From contig CM044527.1 of assembly GCA_024364805.1 (NCBI GenBank), positions 51,331,256-51,353,601 of the forward strand: a stretch of DNA of 22,346 nt, read 5' to 3'. Source of the stretch: Euprymna scolopes (lineage: Eukaryota > Mollusca > Cephalopoda > Sepiida > Sepiolidae). A program made the position numbers and the translations under genes. Positions 8,135-16,205 of this stretch are shown here, in pieces (the stretch's first letter is position 1; each line of letters starts with the position of its first letter). Under the pieces are notes generated by a model that did not search any database, was not told the DNA's origin, and saw nothing but the letters and a program-made list of their open reading frames with translations.

Positions 8135-8475
8135 GGAGAAAAGTAAACTACGTAATATACTTCCAGTGGCAAACAGGCTTTTTCATAAATATATACCATA
8201 TATCTTTCTTCTCTTTCATTCTTTATTATTTGTTCAACAATAAGATAATAACTGATCTGTTCTGTTCCCGAGATGTTTCTTTTATTTAATAAGTAATACA
8301 GACGGTGTTCTTGGAGAAAAGTATATTAAGTAACAGGGTTTCAGGCGCAAAAAAAAGCTTTTTCGTCAACGTATATGATTTTTCCTCTTTTTGTTCAATT
8401 ATTTTTTTTCCTAAATAATAATACACTAACTGTGCTTGTCTGTCATCGAGATATGTCCGTTGTTTAGCGTACAAA
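8135..8475. repeat. 178-bp tandem duplication
   Basis: Copy 1 starts at 8135 and copy 2 at 8313, both with ggagaaaagta. Both then carry aRtaaY, a (c/g)aggcttttt-like block, cRtatatgat-type words, a long T-rich stretch, and finally ctgt..tgtY followed by cgagat(a)tgt at 8268 and 8446. The offset is 178 bp at both ends, so the copies are collinear. Divergence is high (roughly one third of positions), so the duplication is old. Confidence 0.75.
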
Positions 8476-8504
8476 ATGCGAAGTCCTTTAACTAAACTCT
8501 TTAT

Positions 8505-8900
8505 TTCTAACAGTAAAACACAATGATGTATCTTTAATGGTTTGGGGTTACTTCTAAATCAATATATTTCGTGAAGAAGAATGGAACCTATGCAAGTACA
8601 CGAAAGTTCTTAGATCATGAAATCGTCAACTGAAGCTGCTAATTTGTATCCGTGCATAGTAAATGACATCATAAATGGATGATATCAGCTTTTAGCGTTC
8701 GTAGTCGAAGACATCGCAAACCGATGACATCACATTGTTTGTCAACATTACAACGGGTGATTCCAAAAGGAACACGTCATCCAATAAAGCAGAGTTAATG
8801 GTACCTAATCTCGGATTTGATGGATTTTTCAACAAGATAATAATCCAAAGCGCATCAAAATCGGCTATTTTTATAATAATGAGTCGCTACTTTTCAAGGA
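8505..8900 (+). pseudogene. Tc1/mariner transposase relic
   Basis: Three blocks in order match the catalytic half of a Tc1-family DDE transposase, which cuts and pastes its own element. They are TVKHNDVSLMVWGYF at 8510-8554 (family pattern TVKHGGGSVMVWGCF), GTYASTRKFL at 8583-8612 (family GTMNS..Y..IL) and WIFQQDNNPKRIK at 8821-8859 (family FQQDN.PKHT, including the second catalytic Asp). The blocks lie in three different frames, a stop follows WGYF, and the gap between the second and third block is about 140 bp longer than usual. This implies an insertion near 8660-8790 rich in gatgacatca words. The N-terminal DNA-binding region, the last Asp/Glu motif and the terminal inverted repeats are not visible. 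The element is dead. Confidence 0.75.
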
Positions 8901-8991
8901 CAAAAATCACTTGATGCTAAAGGTTAGTTAGCTGGACGAATATCAGTTATCAGAGGATTGAAAATAATCAATGAAAGAGATGAAACAGGTG

Positions 8992-9031
8992 AGCTCATTA
9001 GTCATAATGATTTTAATTGTGTTAATGAGCT
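8992..9031. repeat. 9-bp perfect inverted repeat
   Basis: AGCTCATTA (8992-9000) and TAATGAGCT (9023-9031) are perfect complements with a 22-nt loop. It follows the Tc1-like relic but does not resemble a Tc1 terminus, so its role is unknown. Confidence 0.5.
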
Positions 9032-9214
9032 GGGACGGCGAGGTGCAACTAAGTCTAAAAAAAATTTACTCGAGACTTTACTATTAAATAATCAGACTTA
9101 AAAGGTAAAGATGCAATCCAGGGAAACGAATAGCGCCACCTAAATCTCGCGCCAAGTAAGATCCATTTGTTACTTTGAGTTATTGATATATTACATCATA
9201 TATATGTTTTTCAC
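9032..9214. other. Unassigned sequence
   Basis: Several AAGTCT/AGACTT words occur between 9050 and 9100. No coding or RNA feature is seen. Confidence 0.35.
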
Positions 9215-9320
9215 TGCACTAGAGCTCTTCAGTTTATCTAGACCAGCAACTGTCTCAAGCCGGGATCGAGACCCGATCGCCTAGACAAGATTTTTAACCA
9301 TTACGCTATATTGGCCGCTG
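9215..9320 (-). mobile_element. tRNA-derived SINE head, copy 1
   Basis: On the minus strand the sequence starts GCGGCCAATATAGCGTAATG, with an A-box-like TAGCGTAATGGTTA (9295-9308). About 25 bases later it has a B-box/T-arm, CGGGTCTCGATCCCG (9260-9274), in which CGGG pairs with CCCG. This is the layout of an RNA polymerase III internal promoter in a tRNA-derived SINE. It continues into a body with gagacagttgctggtctag, which also occurs in copy 2. The anticodon arm is degraded, so this is a SINE and not a tRNA gene. Confidence 0.65.
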
Positions 9321-9401
9321 TTAAGTAGACGAAATTCCAATTAACAATATTGCCCAAATACCGTAAGCTCTATGTTTTTTACAGTAGGAGCATTGAAGTA
9401 T

Positions 9402-9665
9402 ACGCTAATGGTAGTTTGTTATTTCACTCAACCGAAGAAAAGAAATATTTATTTAGTCATTCAACGATAAACTGTTTAGCGGTATTACAACTCTTCGGTG
9501 CGGCTAAACTCGGCCGTTTTGTTTTTAACTGCTGTTTTCTCTGCTGCTACATAGTGGCAGTTTGGTATTTCACTCACCAATATGCTTAACTCAGGAAGGA
9601 GAGAATATTTACTTATCCACATACAGACCTTTCTTGTATCATAGCTTTCACTGCGGCTAGATCCG
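9402..9665. repeat. Direct repeat pair (period about 150 bp) between the SINE heads
   Basis: Two units share, in order, an agtttgRtatttcactcaMc start (9408 and 9556), gaaatattta-cttaY-cat, and a final ctgcggctaRatc block (about 9505 and 9650). The last block also precedes the tRNA-like part of SINE copy 2. The pair is therefore likely the body of the same SINE family, partly duplicated. The 79-codon + frame here (9350-9589) is an accident of the repeat. Confidence 0.55.
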
Positions 9666-9725
9666 CAACTATCTCAAGCTGAGATTGAAACTCGCCCACT
9701 TAGACAAAGGTGTGTGCTTCTAACA
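9640..9725 (-). mobile_element. tRNA-derived SINE head, copy 2
   Basis: On the minus strand gtgccgtgttagaagcac..tttgtctaa.tgggcgagtttcaatctcagcttgagatagttgc parallels copy 1 base for base in its second half (cttgtctaggcgatcgggtc..cggcttgagacagttgc). The B-box is reduced to gagtttcaatctc, and the A-box is barely recognisable. It is the same family and orientation as copy 1 but older. Confidence 0.55.
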
Positions 9726-9735
9726 CGGCACTATT

Positions 9736-9840
9736 TTATGTATGTATTTTGTATGTATATATGTGTGTGTGTATGTGTGTGTAGTCTATACATTTATATA
9801 AAATGTTTTTTTTATATGTGTGTGTATGTGTACATACATA
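9736..9840. repeat. GT/TA-rich microsatellite patches
   Basis: Interrupted gtatgtat, gtgtgtgtgtatgtgtgtgt and tatgtgtgtgtatgtgtaca runs are separated by a T-rich stretch. Confidence 0.8.
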
Positions 9841-10143
9841 TTTATTATAATAAATGGGAGCAAATAAAATAACCAATGAAAAAGGAGCATCAGTTTCATC
9901 AACAACTGCACTCAAATCATTTATGGATTTCAGCTACATGTTGTGCATAAGTGGGTATACTATATATTTACAAATTTCATGTATAGTGTATTTATTTCAA
10001 GAAATGGATTTTTATTCGTTATGAATTTTTTACATTTTTACTCTGTGGTAGAATTAAACCGCAAATTAATTTAAATGACCTTACACTTCTTGTTTTGATG
10101 GAATATAATTTAGTTCACTGCTTTAACATTGGTCAGACCTTTA
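9841..10143. other. Unassigned AT-rich sequence
   Basis: No frame, RNA or repeat that I can support. Confidence 0.4.
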
Positions 10144-10200
10144 TATACTAGCAAGATGGCCCGCCGTAATCTCTGATTGAATATGATACAGATTTTGTCA
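10144..10200 (+). mobile_element. 5' end of the 'tactagc' element family, truncated
   Basis: tatatactagcaagatggcc, then cgccgtaatctctgattgaa and tatgatacag, align with the first ~85 bases of the fuller copy at 16203 (tactagcaaaagtacctgtc...ctctgattaatcaaagtatg), with a short internal deletion here. Nothing after about 10200 matches, so only the 5' tip survives. Confidence 0.5.
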
Positions 10201-10590
10201 TTTTGTGAATAGCTCGTAACTTATTATATCTCTTACATTATATTAATGTATTTGTGGAGTTGGAAATCGTGCATTTACAATTGAGCAATTTGTACATGGT
10301 GTAAGTACATACAGATTAGTTGAAAAGTAATTGAAAAACTTCTACTCCATCGGAATATAATCATATTCTTTGGAATCCAACAAGACCACAATGCACTTTT
10401 AGTCCAATCTCTGAACCCATTGCAATAAAAAAAAAATTAAATCTTATGCAGAAATAACTATGCAGACATTAACATTTTATAATTCTGTAAAACGTGGTCT
10501 ACACCTTTTTATGTAAAACGGCCAAAAATGCGTCACAAGTGTTCGCAAAACTATCAGTATTCATAATAATAACTTCTAAATGTGGCGTTA
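10201..10590. other. Unassigned AT-rich sequence
   Basis: No feature supported. An A-run near 10430 and scattered AATAAA words have no gene context. Confidence 0.4.
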
Positions 10591-10648
10591 AAAAAAGAAT
10601 AAGAGAGAGACAAAGAAAGAAAGTCAAAAAAACGTAAAGAAAAGAAGC
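10591..10648 (+). repeat. Purine-rich tract
   Basis: A-rich/G sequence (agagagagacaaagaaagaaag type) directly precedes the A/T minisatellite. Confidence 0.6.
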
Positions 10649-10806
10649 TATTATATTATAGTAAAATATTATATTATAGTAAAATATTATATTATAGTAA
10701 AATATTATATTATAGTATAATATTATATTATAGTATAATATTATATTATAGTATAATACTTTATTATAGTAAAATATTATATTATGGTAAAATATTATAT
10801 TGTAGT
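10649..10806. repeat. 18-bp A/T minisatellite, left part
   Basis: About nine copies of the 18-mer TATTATATTATAGTAAAA are nearly identical; variants differ by gtataata or tttatta. The array runs into the assembly gap. The high identity between units indicates a young or homogenised array and explains why assembly failed here. Confidence 0.95.
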
Positions 10807-11166
10807 NNNNNNNNNNNNNNNNNNNNNNNNNNNNNNNNNNNNNNNNNNNNNNNNNNNNNNNNNNNNNNNNNNNNNNNNNNNNNNNNNNNNNNNNNNNNNN
10901 NNNNNNNNNNNNNNNNNNNNNNNNNNNNNNNNNNNNNNNNNNNNNNNNNNNNNNNNNNNNNNNNNNNNNNNNNNNNNNNNNNNNNNNNNNNNNNNNNNNN
11001 NNNNNNNNNNNNNNNNNNNNNNNNNNNNNNNNNNNNNNNNNNNNNNNNNNNNNNNNNNNNNNNNNNNNNNNNNNNNNNNNNNNNNNNNNNNNNNNNNNNN
11101 NNNNNNNNNNNNNNNNNNNNNNNNNNNNNNNNNNNNNNNNNNNNNNNNNNNNNNNNNNNNNNNNNN
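10807..11166. other. Assembly gap (360 Ns)
   Basis: The run of N begins and ends inside the same 18-bp minisatellite, so the missing sequence is probably more of the array. The unit phase on the two sides differs by 3 bp if the gap length were taken literally, so 360 should be treated as an estimate. A 155-residue frame across it (10784-11251) is an artefact of Ns. Confidence 0.97.
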
Positions 11167-11211
11167 ATATTATATTATAGTAAAATATTATATTATAGTA
11201 AAATATATTTC
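11167..11211. repeat. 18-bp A/T minisatellite, right part
   Basis: About two and a half further copies of the same 18-mer follow the gap, and then the repeat ends at unique sequence. Confidence 0.93.
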
Positions 11212-12109
11212 AACCTCTAAGTTATCGAAAAAGGTTGAATTTTGCTGCTAGTCGTTTGTGTTTATAGGAGGAAGTTTTTGTAAAGCAAACACGAGGTTTA
11301 ACACTGCGTTGATGCGACAGCAGCTGAAGATACGTTCACTATATTTTTGCGCTTTAAATAATGAAAATGTTATCCCAAATTGAAGGGTGACTCTTATCAA
11401 GATAGGAGGCATCTAATGAAAGAATTCACGCCTCGTTATGATACATCATTTAGTCCTGACTTATGACAGATTGAACTCCGGGTGAGGCCTTTAATTTAGA
11501 TGATAAGACTCATCTAAAAGCAGATGCGTCCATTTTAATTTGTCTGTTTAGTGACGAATTATGATCTAAAACAAGTGTAACTAACCGATTTCAAAACAGT
11601 GGCAATTATATAGATAATAGAATTATAAATGCCAATTCATTTTGTAATAGTATTTTAAATCGACGTGTAACATACGAACGTATAGACAGCGCTTTTTTTA
11701 ATAAATATAAGAAGGTGTATCTAAAGTGAGATACGACCATCCAATATGCACGATTAGCAATGATAAAATTACTTAAAACAGAAGGATTAGCCATGTATAC
11801 AATAAATCAAACAACACTGACTCTTCTAATTATCTCGCATTTCTCATGAGGAAAACGTTCAATTAACATTCAGTAGAAAAAGTCAAAAATTACAAAAGTT
11901 ATCATCTATAAAATCAACAGCAAACAACGTATGCAATTTCAAGTGTGAAATAACTTTTATTCTCTGTTTGCCAAATACAAAAATGACTTCACAAATAAAA
12001 CTTGTTGGTTTATATCTACATTTTTCGTTTTTTCTACACTTCTCTCTATCTCTTTTCCCAGAGGGATTTAAATATCTATGTATCTATGTAAGAATATGTC
12101 TATCTATCT
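11212..12109. other. Unassigned sequence
   Basis: No convincing gene. A weak inverted pair GACTCTTATCA (11389) / TGATAAGACTC (11500), with 10 of 11 pairs, brackets an aggcatct...gaggccttt region that may be partly palindromic. The 62-codon minus frame at 11606-11794 has no features. Confidence 0.35.
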
Positions 12110-12132
12110 TTATATATATATATATATATATA
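12110..12132. repeat. (TA)n microsatellite
   Basis: About 11 uninterrupted TA dinucleotides are preceded by tatc/tatg-type repeats. Confidence 0.9.
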
Positions 12133-12206
12133 TGCAGGCTGTAGTAGCATCGCGCCCGTGAATAGTAGTCGTACACCTCCCCGTTCAATAAAATAGAACC
12201 TCGAAC

Positions 12207-12284
12207 TTAGGGTTGGTGCAAAAATATAGTCATTTTTTGGCGTTCAACTTCAAGTCAAATAACATTATTTTGCACCAACCCAAT
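12207..12284. mobile_element. Mariner-type MITE, about 75 bp
   Basis: TTAGGGTTGGTGCAAAA (from 12207) is mirrored by TTTTGCACCAACCC (12269-12282). This gives a 14-bp perfect terminal inverted repeat with about 45 bp between the ends. GGTTGGTGCAAAA is the hallmark end of mariner elements of the cecropia/Hsmar1 group, and the size matches miniature derivatives such as human MADE1. The interior has no coding capacity. It would have been moved in trans by a mariner transposase. Flanking TA bases are present but the exact duplication is unclear. Confidence 0.85.
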
Positions 12285-12414
12285 GTATATATATATTTTT
12301 ATATATTTCAGTCGTTGTTGAAAAGATACAGCAAGAGGAGATTATTTCGAAGGGGGCTAGAGTTCATGTGTGTACTATCAATAAAAATGTCCATATGAAA
12401 GAAGCATGAAAACT

Positions 12415-13340
12415 TCTGCCAGATCTAGGGCTGATGTAGGAACTATTATATCACACAGTGATTAGTGATTTTCTCGACTGGGGCTCCGTCTCTATACTAA
12501 TAGCTTTTGACATATGAAAGGCTTTTGATAAATTGTGGTATAAAGGTTTAATTTACAAGACCACGAACTATGGAATAGATGAAACGGTCCTCTCAGTTAT
12601 TAAATCCTTTCTCTCTGACAAGCTTATAAGAGTAGTCGCTGATGGGTAGAAATCAAAAACTCATTGTGTTAATGCTGGCGTCTCTCAAGGTTCCGTCCTG
12701 ACCCAAACCCTTCCTTAGATTCATCAATTCTTAGATCATTCGTAAACATTTATGCAGATGATACCACAATCTATGGCAATACTTCAAAGGCCAGCAATGA
12801 CCAAGATCTTCCTGATTCCCTCTCTTCTGATCTTAGGAAAGTGGTACAATTGGAAAAAGGGTGGTTTTATTAATTTTAATGCATCGAAAACCAAGCTTCT
12901 TTTCTTTTATCATAATCGATCTGGTCACCACCGCGCCCCAATTGAAATTAATGGCCCTTGTCTTAGCAATGCCTTATGAGACTGACTTTCAATACTGATC
13001 TGAAATAGAACACATTCATCAAATCTGTTGCTAAGATCGCTAAAAAAATGGTTGCATCACTCTACCGCATCAGTAAATATCCAACTGCCGATGCATCCCT
13101 CTATCTGTATATGATCCAAGTATTCCTAAAATCGAGTACTGTTTTCACAGCTGGACAGGAGTTGCTCGGCATGCCCTATCCTGACTTGATAGTGTCCAAA
13201 ACCGGCTTCGAAACCTAGGAGGTGAAGACCTTTTCTCTTCTCTGCAACCTTTTCTCTTCCGCAGCAGAAGAGACCTCGTGAACTTGTCTATAATCCTATC
13301 GCTTCCCCGGAGAGAGTTACTTGGTTGAGAAATGTTCTGG
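12415..13340 (+). pseudogene. CR1/Jockey-type LINE reverse transcriptase fragment
   Basis: The segment carries the palm and thumb of a non-LTR retrotransposon reverse transcriptase, which copies element RNA at a nicked target. Motifs in order are LIAFDI-KAFDKLWYKGLI at about 12496-12550 (first catalytic Asp), LSVIKSFLSDKLIRVV at about 12595-12640, AGVSQGSVL at 12674-12700, YADDTTIYGN at 12751-12780 (catalytic Asp pair intact), INFNASKTKLLFF at about 12868-12910, then RSGHHRAPIEINGP and, near 13045-13220, KMVASLYRIS and VARHALS. Stops split the frame (for example within the first motif and after SQGSVL), and frame changes occur, as around YADD. The endonuclease and ORF1 are absent, so the copy is 5'-truncated. 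CR1 versus Jockey cannot be settled by eye. Confidence 0.8.
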
Positions 13341-13904
13341 GAACGCAACCAGCTCCCCGGGAGAATAAACGATATCCACAGATAAGCACATTGAAACATC
13401 AACAAAAACGGGTCGAGATGTCGGTGGCTATTATTTTTGGTTATGCCGTGGACTATTATTAAGAGTCAATCTTTCGTCTAAAGGCAACATTTATAATACT
13501 ATCAGCTGGTCACTGGCATGTGATCGGCCTAACGTGTCACACTAAATGTCTTAGAAACGGTTCCATGAATATGTGAAGATGAGTCAGTCATAAGGGTCTG
13601 TGTATCGAGAAGAAAAGCATACCAGAGATGTTGGATGTGGGTGTGTGGCTTCCCCCTTCTCTCAAGATGACCTCTTCGCCATGGTGGCATTCTGGTTGGA
13701 ATCTTCTTTCTTCGTCCTCTGAACCGATTCATTGTTTAATGGAGATATTTATGGCAGACACAAGAAAACACACAACTCGACACAATCATAAAATATATGA
13801 AACATAATTAACTATTTATTCTACAAATATATACAATATATATTAGGAAAACAATTATGAAAGCCAATCACTTAGGCTAGGTTTAGAAACTATTTAACAA
13901 AGCT
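13341..13904. other. Unassigned segment between two LINE remnants
   Basis: The first part may be further decayed 3' LINE sequence. At 13529-13732 the minus strand has a 67-codon frame with a very basic start (MNRFRGRRKKIPTR, MPPWRRGHLERR) that I do not recognise. An AT-rich patch with ttattctacaaatatataca lies at 13815-13850. The segment could be part of another repeat, possibly the end of a retroelement on the minus strand, but no terminus can be defined. Confidence 0.3.
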
Positions 13905-15690
13905 GTGAACTCCGATGCGAATGCGCATTGGAAGGTTTCTATGCGTGGCTCAGATAAGTACATCGCAAGCATCAATCACCTTGATGGGCACGACCTGGAA
14001 TCGAGATCTGCGGTGTTTTTAGGGAACATTTCAAAGAGCGAATCACGCAACATCCTGCTCTCTCTCTCTCTGTCCATGAGTTTTGCGACTATTTGGTTGA
14101 CTCTCCCCGCCTCAGGGAAGAAAGAGTAGCTGGTTGCGAGAGCAGGGTGACGGAGCAGGAGATCCATAAGAAAGACGACACGGAAACTGCGTTGATCAAT
14201 TTAGATCAGTCTAAAGCTTTCGATAGGGTTGACTATCACTTTCTGGTATCTGCTTTAGATACGGCATATTTTAACCAGACTTTCGCAAATCGATATATAT
14301 ATACTGTACTGTGTGCAAACGGCAGTTGTACAGGGAAACGGAAAACACTTGAAATCCTTTACCATCTCCCGGTCGGTGCGCCAGGACTGCCCACTGCCGC
14401 CCCTGTTTTACGCCATTGCGTTGGAGCTACTACTACGCAAACTAAGGCGTTTGAAGGCAAGTTCGGTCCTGCGTGGGATACCTTTGTCAGACGGATCGAG
14501 AGACAGGCATTCCGCGTTTGGTGATGAAATCACTGTCTTTGTGTCGTGCTTTCGGGGCATCAAAACGTGACTAAAATGTTCACGCAGTACAAAGGATCAT
14601 AGAGGCCCAAATCAACCACTAGTTGGTCGGTTTGCGGTTGGGGGCTTAGAGGGGTGTCGCTACTTTTTCAGCTCCTTTCGGCTAGACGGATGGCCTGGTT
14701 TGGATCACTGTCGTGTGGTTCAGAATTATTCGAAGGTACGGTCAAAGGTTGAAACCGTAGTCGATTCCTGTGTTCGAAGGAAACTTTCCTTAAAGGATAA
14801 AGCACAAACGTGTGCTACCTAGATCTTTTCTTCTCATCTACTAATTGGTCGTTTTTACTCTACCTGCGAATGAGACAAGGGAGTCTTTGGGTTCGTAGAC
14901 AGGTCTGTGTTCAACGACCGTGTGAAGCAGGCTTGGAATTATCCGACTTGAGATGTCATGGAGACGCTGAGAAGTTGGGTTTCCTAAATCGAATCTTGAC
15001 AGAAGAGTCTTCGTGGAACTCTGGTGTCGATGGTGCCTTTTCCGCCCGGTCAGGGCTCATCGTATGCAGGGGTGACACGCAGTTCATCAAGGGGCTTTCA
15101 AGGCAAACGACAGTTTACGGCTTTGGGGAACAGACTGTATAAGAAATTAGTGAATGGGGCCGCCGATGTCTCATTCGTCGAGCGTTTGGGGTTGTCGAAG
15201 GAGGAGATTGACTCCCAGTCAAGCTAGCCACCAGGTTGGGGTAATTTCATCAACTTTAAGTTTTCATTGATCTGACGATTGGCCTGAAACGCGTAACTCT
15301 TATGCAGTACAATTATCTTGCCAGACTAGTGAAGTCGTCTGAGTGGCCTCGCGCTGGGACCCCAGCAGAGGAAACGCCAGAACACATGTTCTTCGAATGC
15401 AGCAAACTCCAGCGGTACTGGGCATATGACAACAAGGTAATATCTTGTATTAATCCTGAACATTTTCGCCTACTAGACACATCCTATGTCCCCCACATCA
15501 CCAAGCAATCGTGAGATAGGGAGAGAGGAATGGTGTTTCCTGCGATCTTAGCCGTAGCAAAACTGGTATGTTGACATCACGACTGAATGAGAAGCGTGGG
15601 GCTGATCCCGTTCTTGAAGCACCACCTTAAGGCCAAGATCAGATGTGGCAGAAAATTAATCAAAATAGCGTGGTTGTGTGCATGAAGATG
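13905..15690 (+). pseudogene. Tx1-clade LINE ORF2 remnant
   Basis: This is the C-terminal two thirds of a Tx1-like (L1-related) non-LTR retrotransposon ORF2. In order it shows SINHLDGHDLESRSAV and REHFKERI (about 13970-14045), VHEFCDYLVDSPRLREERVA (14075-14135), then after a deletion LINLDQSKAFDRVDYHFL (14193-14245, catalytic Asp at 14222). Next come SVRQDCPLPPLFYAIALE (about 14373-14425) and AFGDEITVFVS (about 14514-14545), where the usual YADD is FGDE and one catalytic Asp is lost. Further motifs are LSLKDKAQTCAT (14785-14820), WVRRQVCVQRPCEAGLEL (14887-14945), LYKKLVNGAADVSFVERLG (15132-15190), the His/Cys-bearing AEETPEHMFFECSKLQRYW (15365-15420) and HHLKAKIRCGRKL (about 15618-15655). Several stops and frame changes break it. 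The region between EQEIH and LINLDQ lacks roughly 70 expected residues. The endonuclease and ORF1 are absent. It is dead. Confidence 0.85.
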
Positions 15691-16130
15691 TGCTGTTGAA
15701 GCACGTGTTTCCCGCCTGAGCATGGTGCATATGGTTCCAGGTCTTGTTGGGCCTCCTACCCCTTAAGGTAAGCCCTTTATCTAGTTTAGGTTCTTAGCTA
15801 ATTCCTCCTCCCTCGATAAGAAACCTCTAAGATGCCCAGATCCCAGGTTTTCTTTTTGACTTTGCCACCCCATTAATTGATTTCATTTTGGAGTAATATT
15901 ACATACCCCCAGCTAACTCCACCCCATTTTTTGTTTGTTGTTTGTTTACCGTCTAGAATAAGGTCCCATTTAGAGATCAATTTGCTTGTTTTCGACCCCA
16001 TTATGCCGGAAAACATAAGGCGGTCTACCATCTAGAAAGGGTTGAGAAGACTTTACTAACACTTTATGCTTCTTTTTAGACTCACCCACGGCAATGAAAT
16101 TGTGTGTTATGAAAACTATTTTTATAAATT

Positions 16131-16136
<6 letters not shown>
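15691..16136 (+). mobile_element. Probable 3' UTR of the Tx1-clade LINE
   Basis: Noncoding sequence follows the last recognisable ORF2 residues and runs to the (TA)n tract, with C-rich patches (cctaccccttaa, taccccca) and tctagaa words repeated at 15953 and 16032. Assignment rests on position only. I cannot see a poly-A or microsatellite tail of its own, unless the (TA)n serves as one. Confidence 0.35.

Positions 16137-16204
<68 letters not shown>
16137..16204. repeat. (TA)n microsatellite, 68 bp
   Basis: About 34 uninterrupted TA units abut the first bases of the 'tactagc' element at 16203. (TA)n is either its preferred target or an expansion of its end. Confidence 0.97.

Positions 16205-16205
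<1 letters not shown>

Noticed and set aside
10784-11251. 155-residue open frame
   Set aside because: It spans the run of Ns, which hides any stop, and its ends are an A/T minisatellite.
12213-12398. 61-codon + frame
   Set aside because: It begins inside the mariner MITE and runs into unrelated A/T-rich sequence.
12752-12979. 75-codon + frame starting MQMIPQSMAIL
   Set aside because: At its start it is the wrong frame across the YADD motif of the CR1/Jockey-type LINE; only its later part follows the LINE frame.
13976-14167. 63-codon minus-strand frame
   Set aside because: It is antisense to the Tx1-clade LINE, whose plus-strand motifs are clear.
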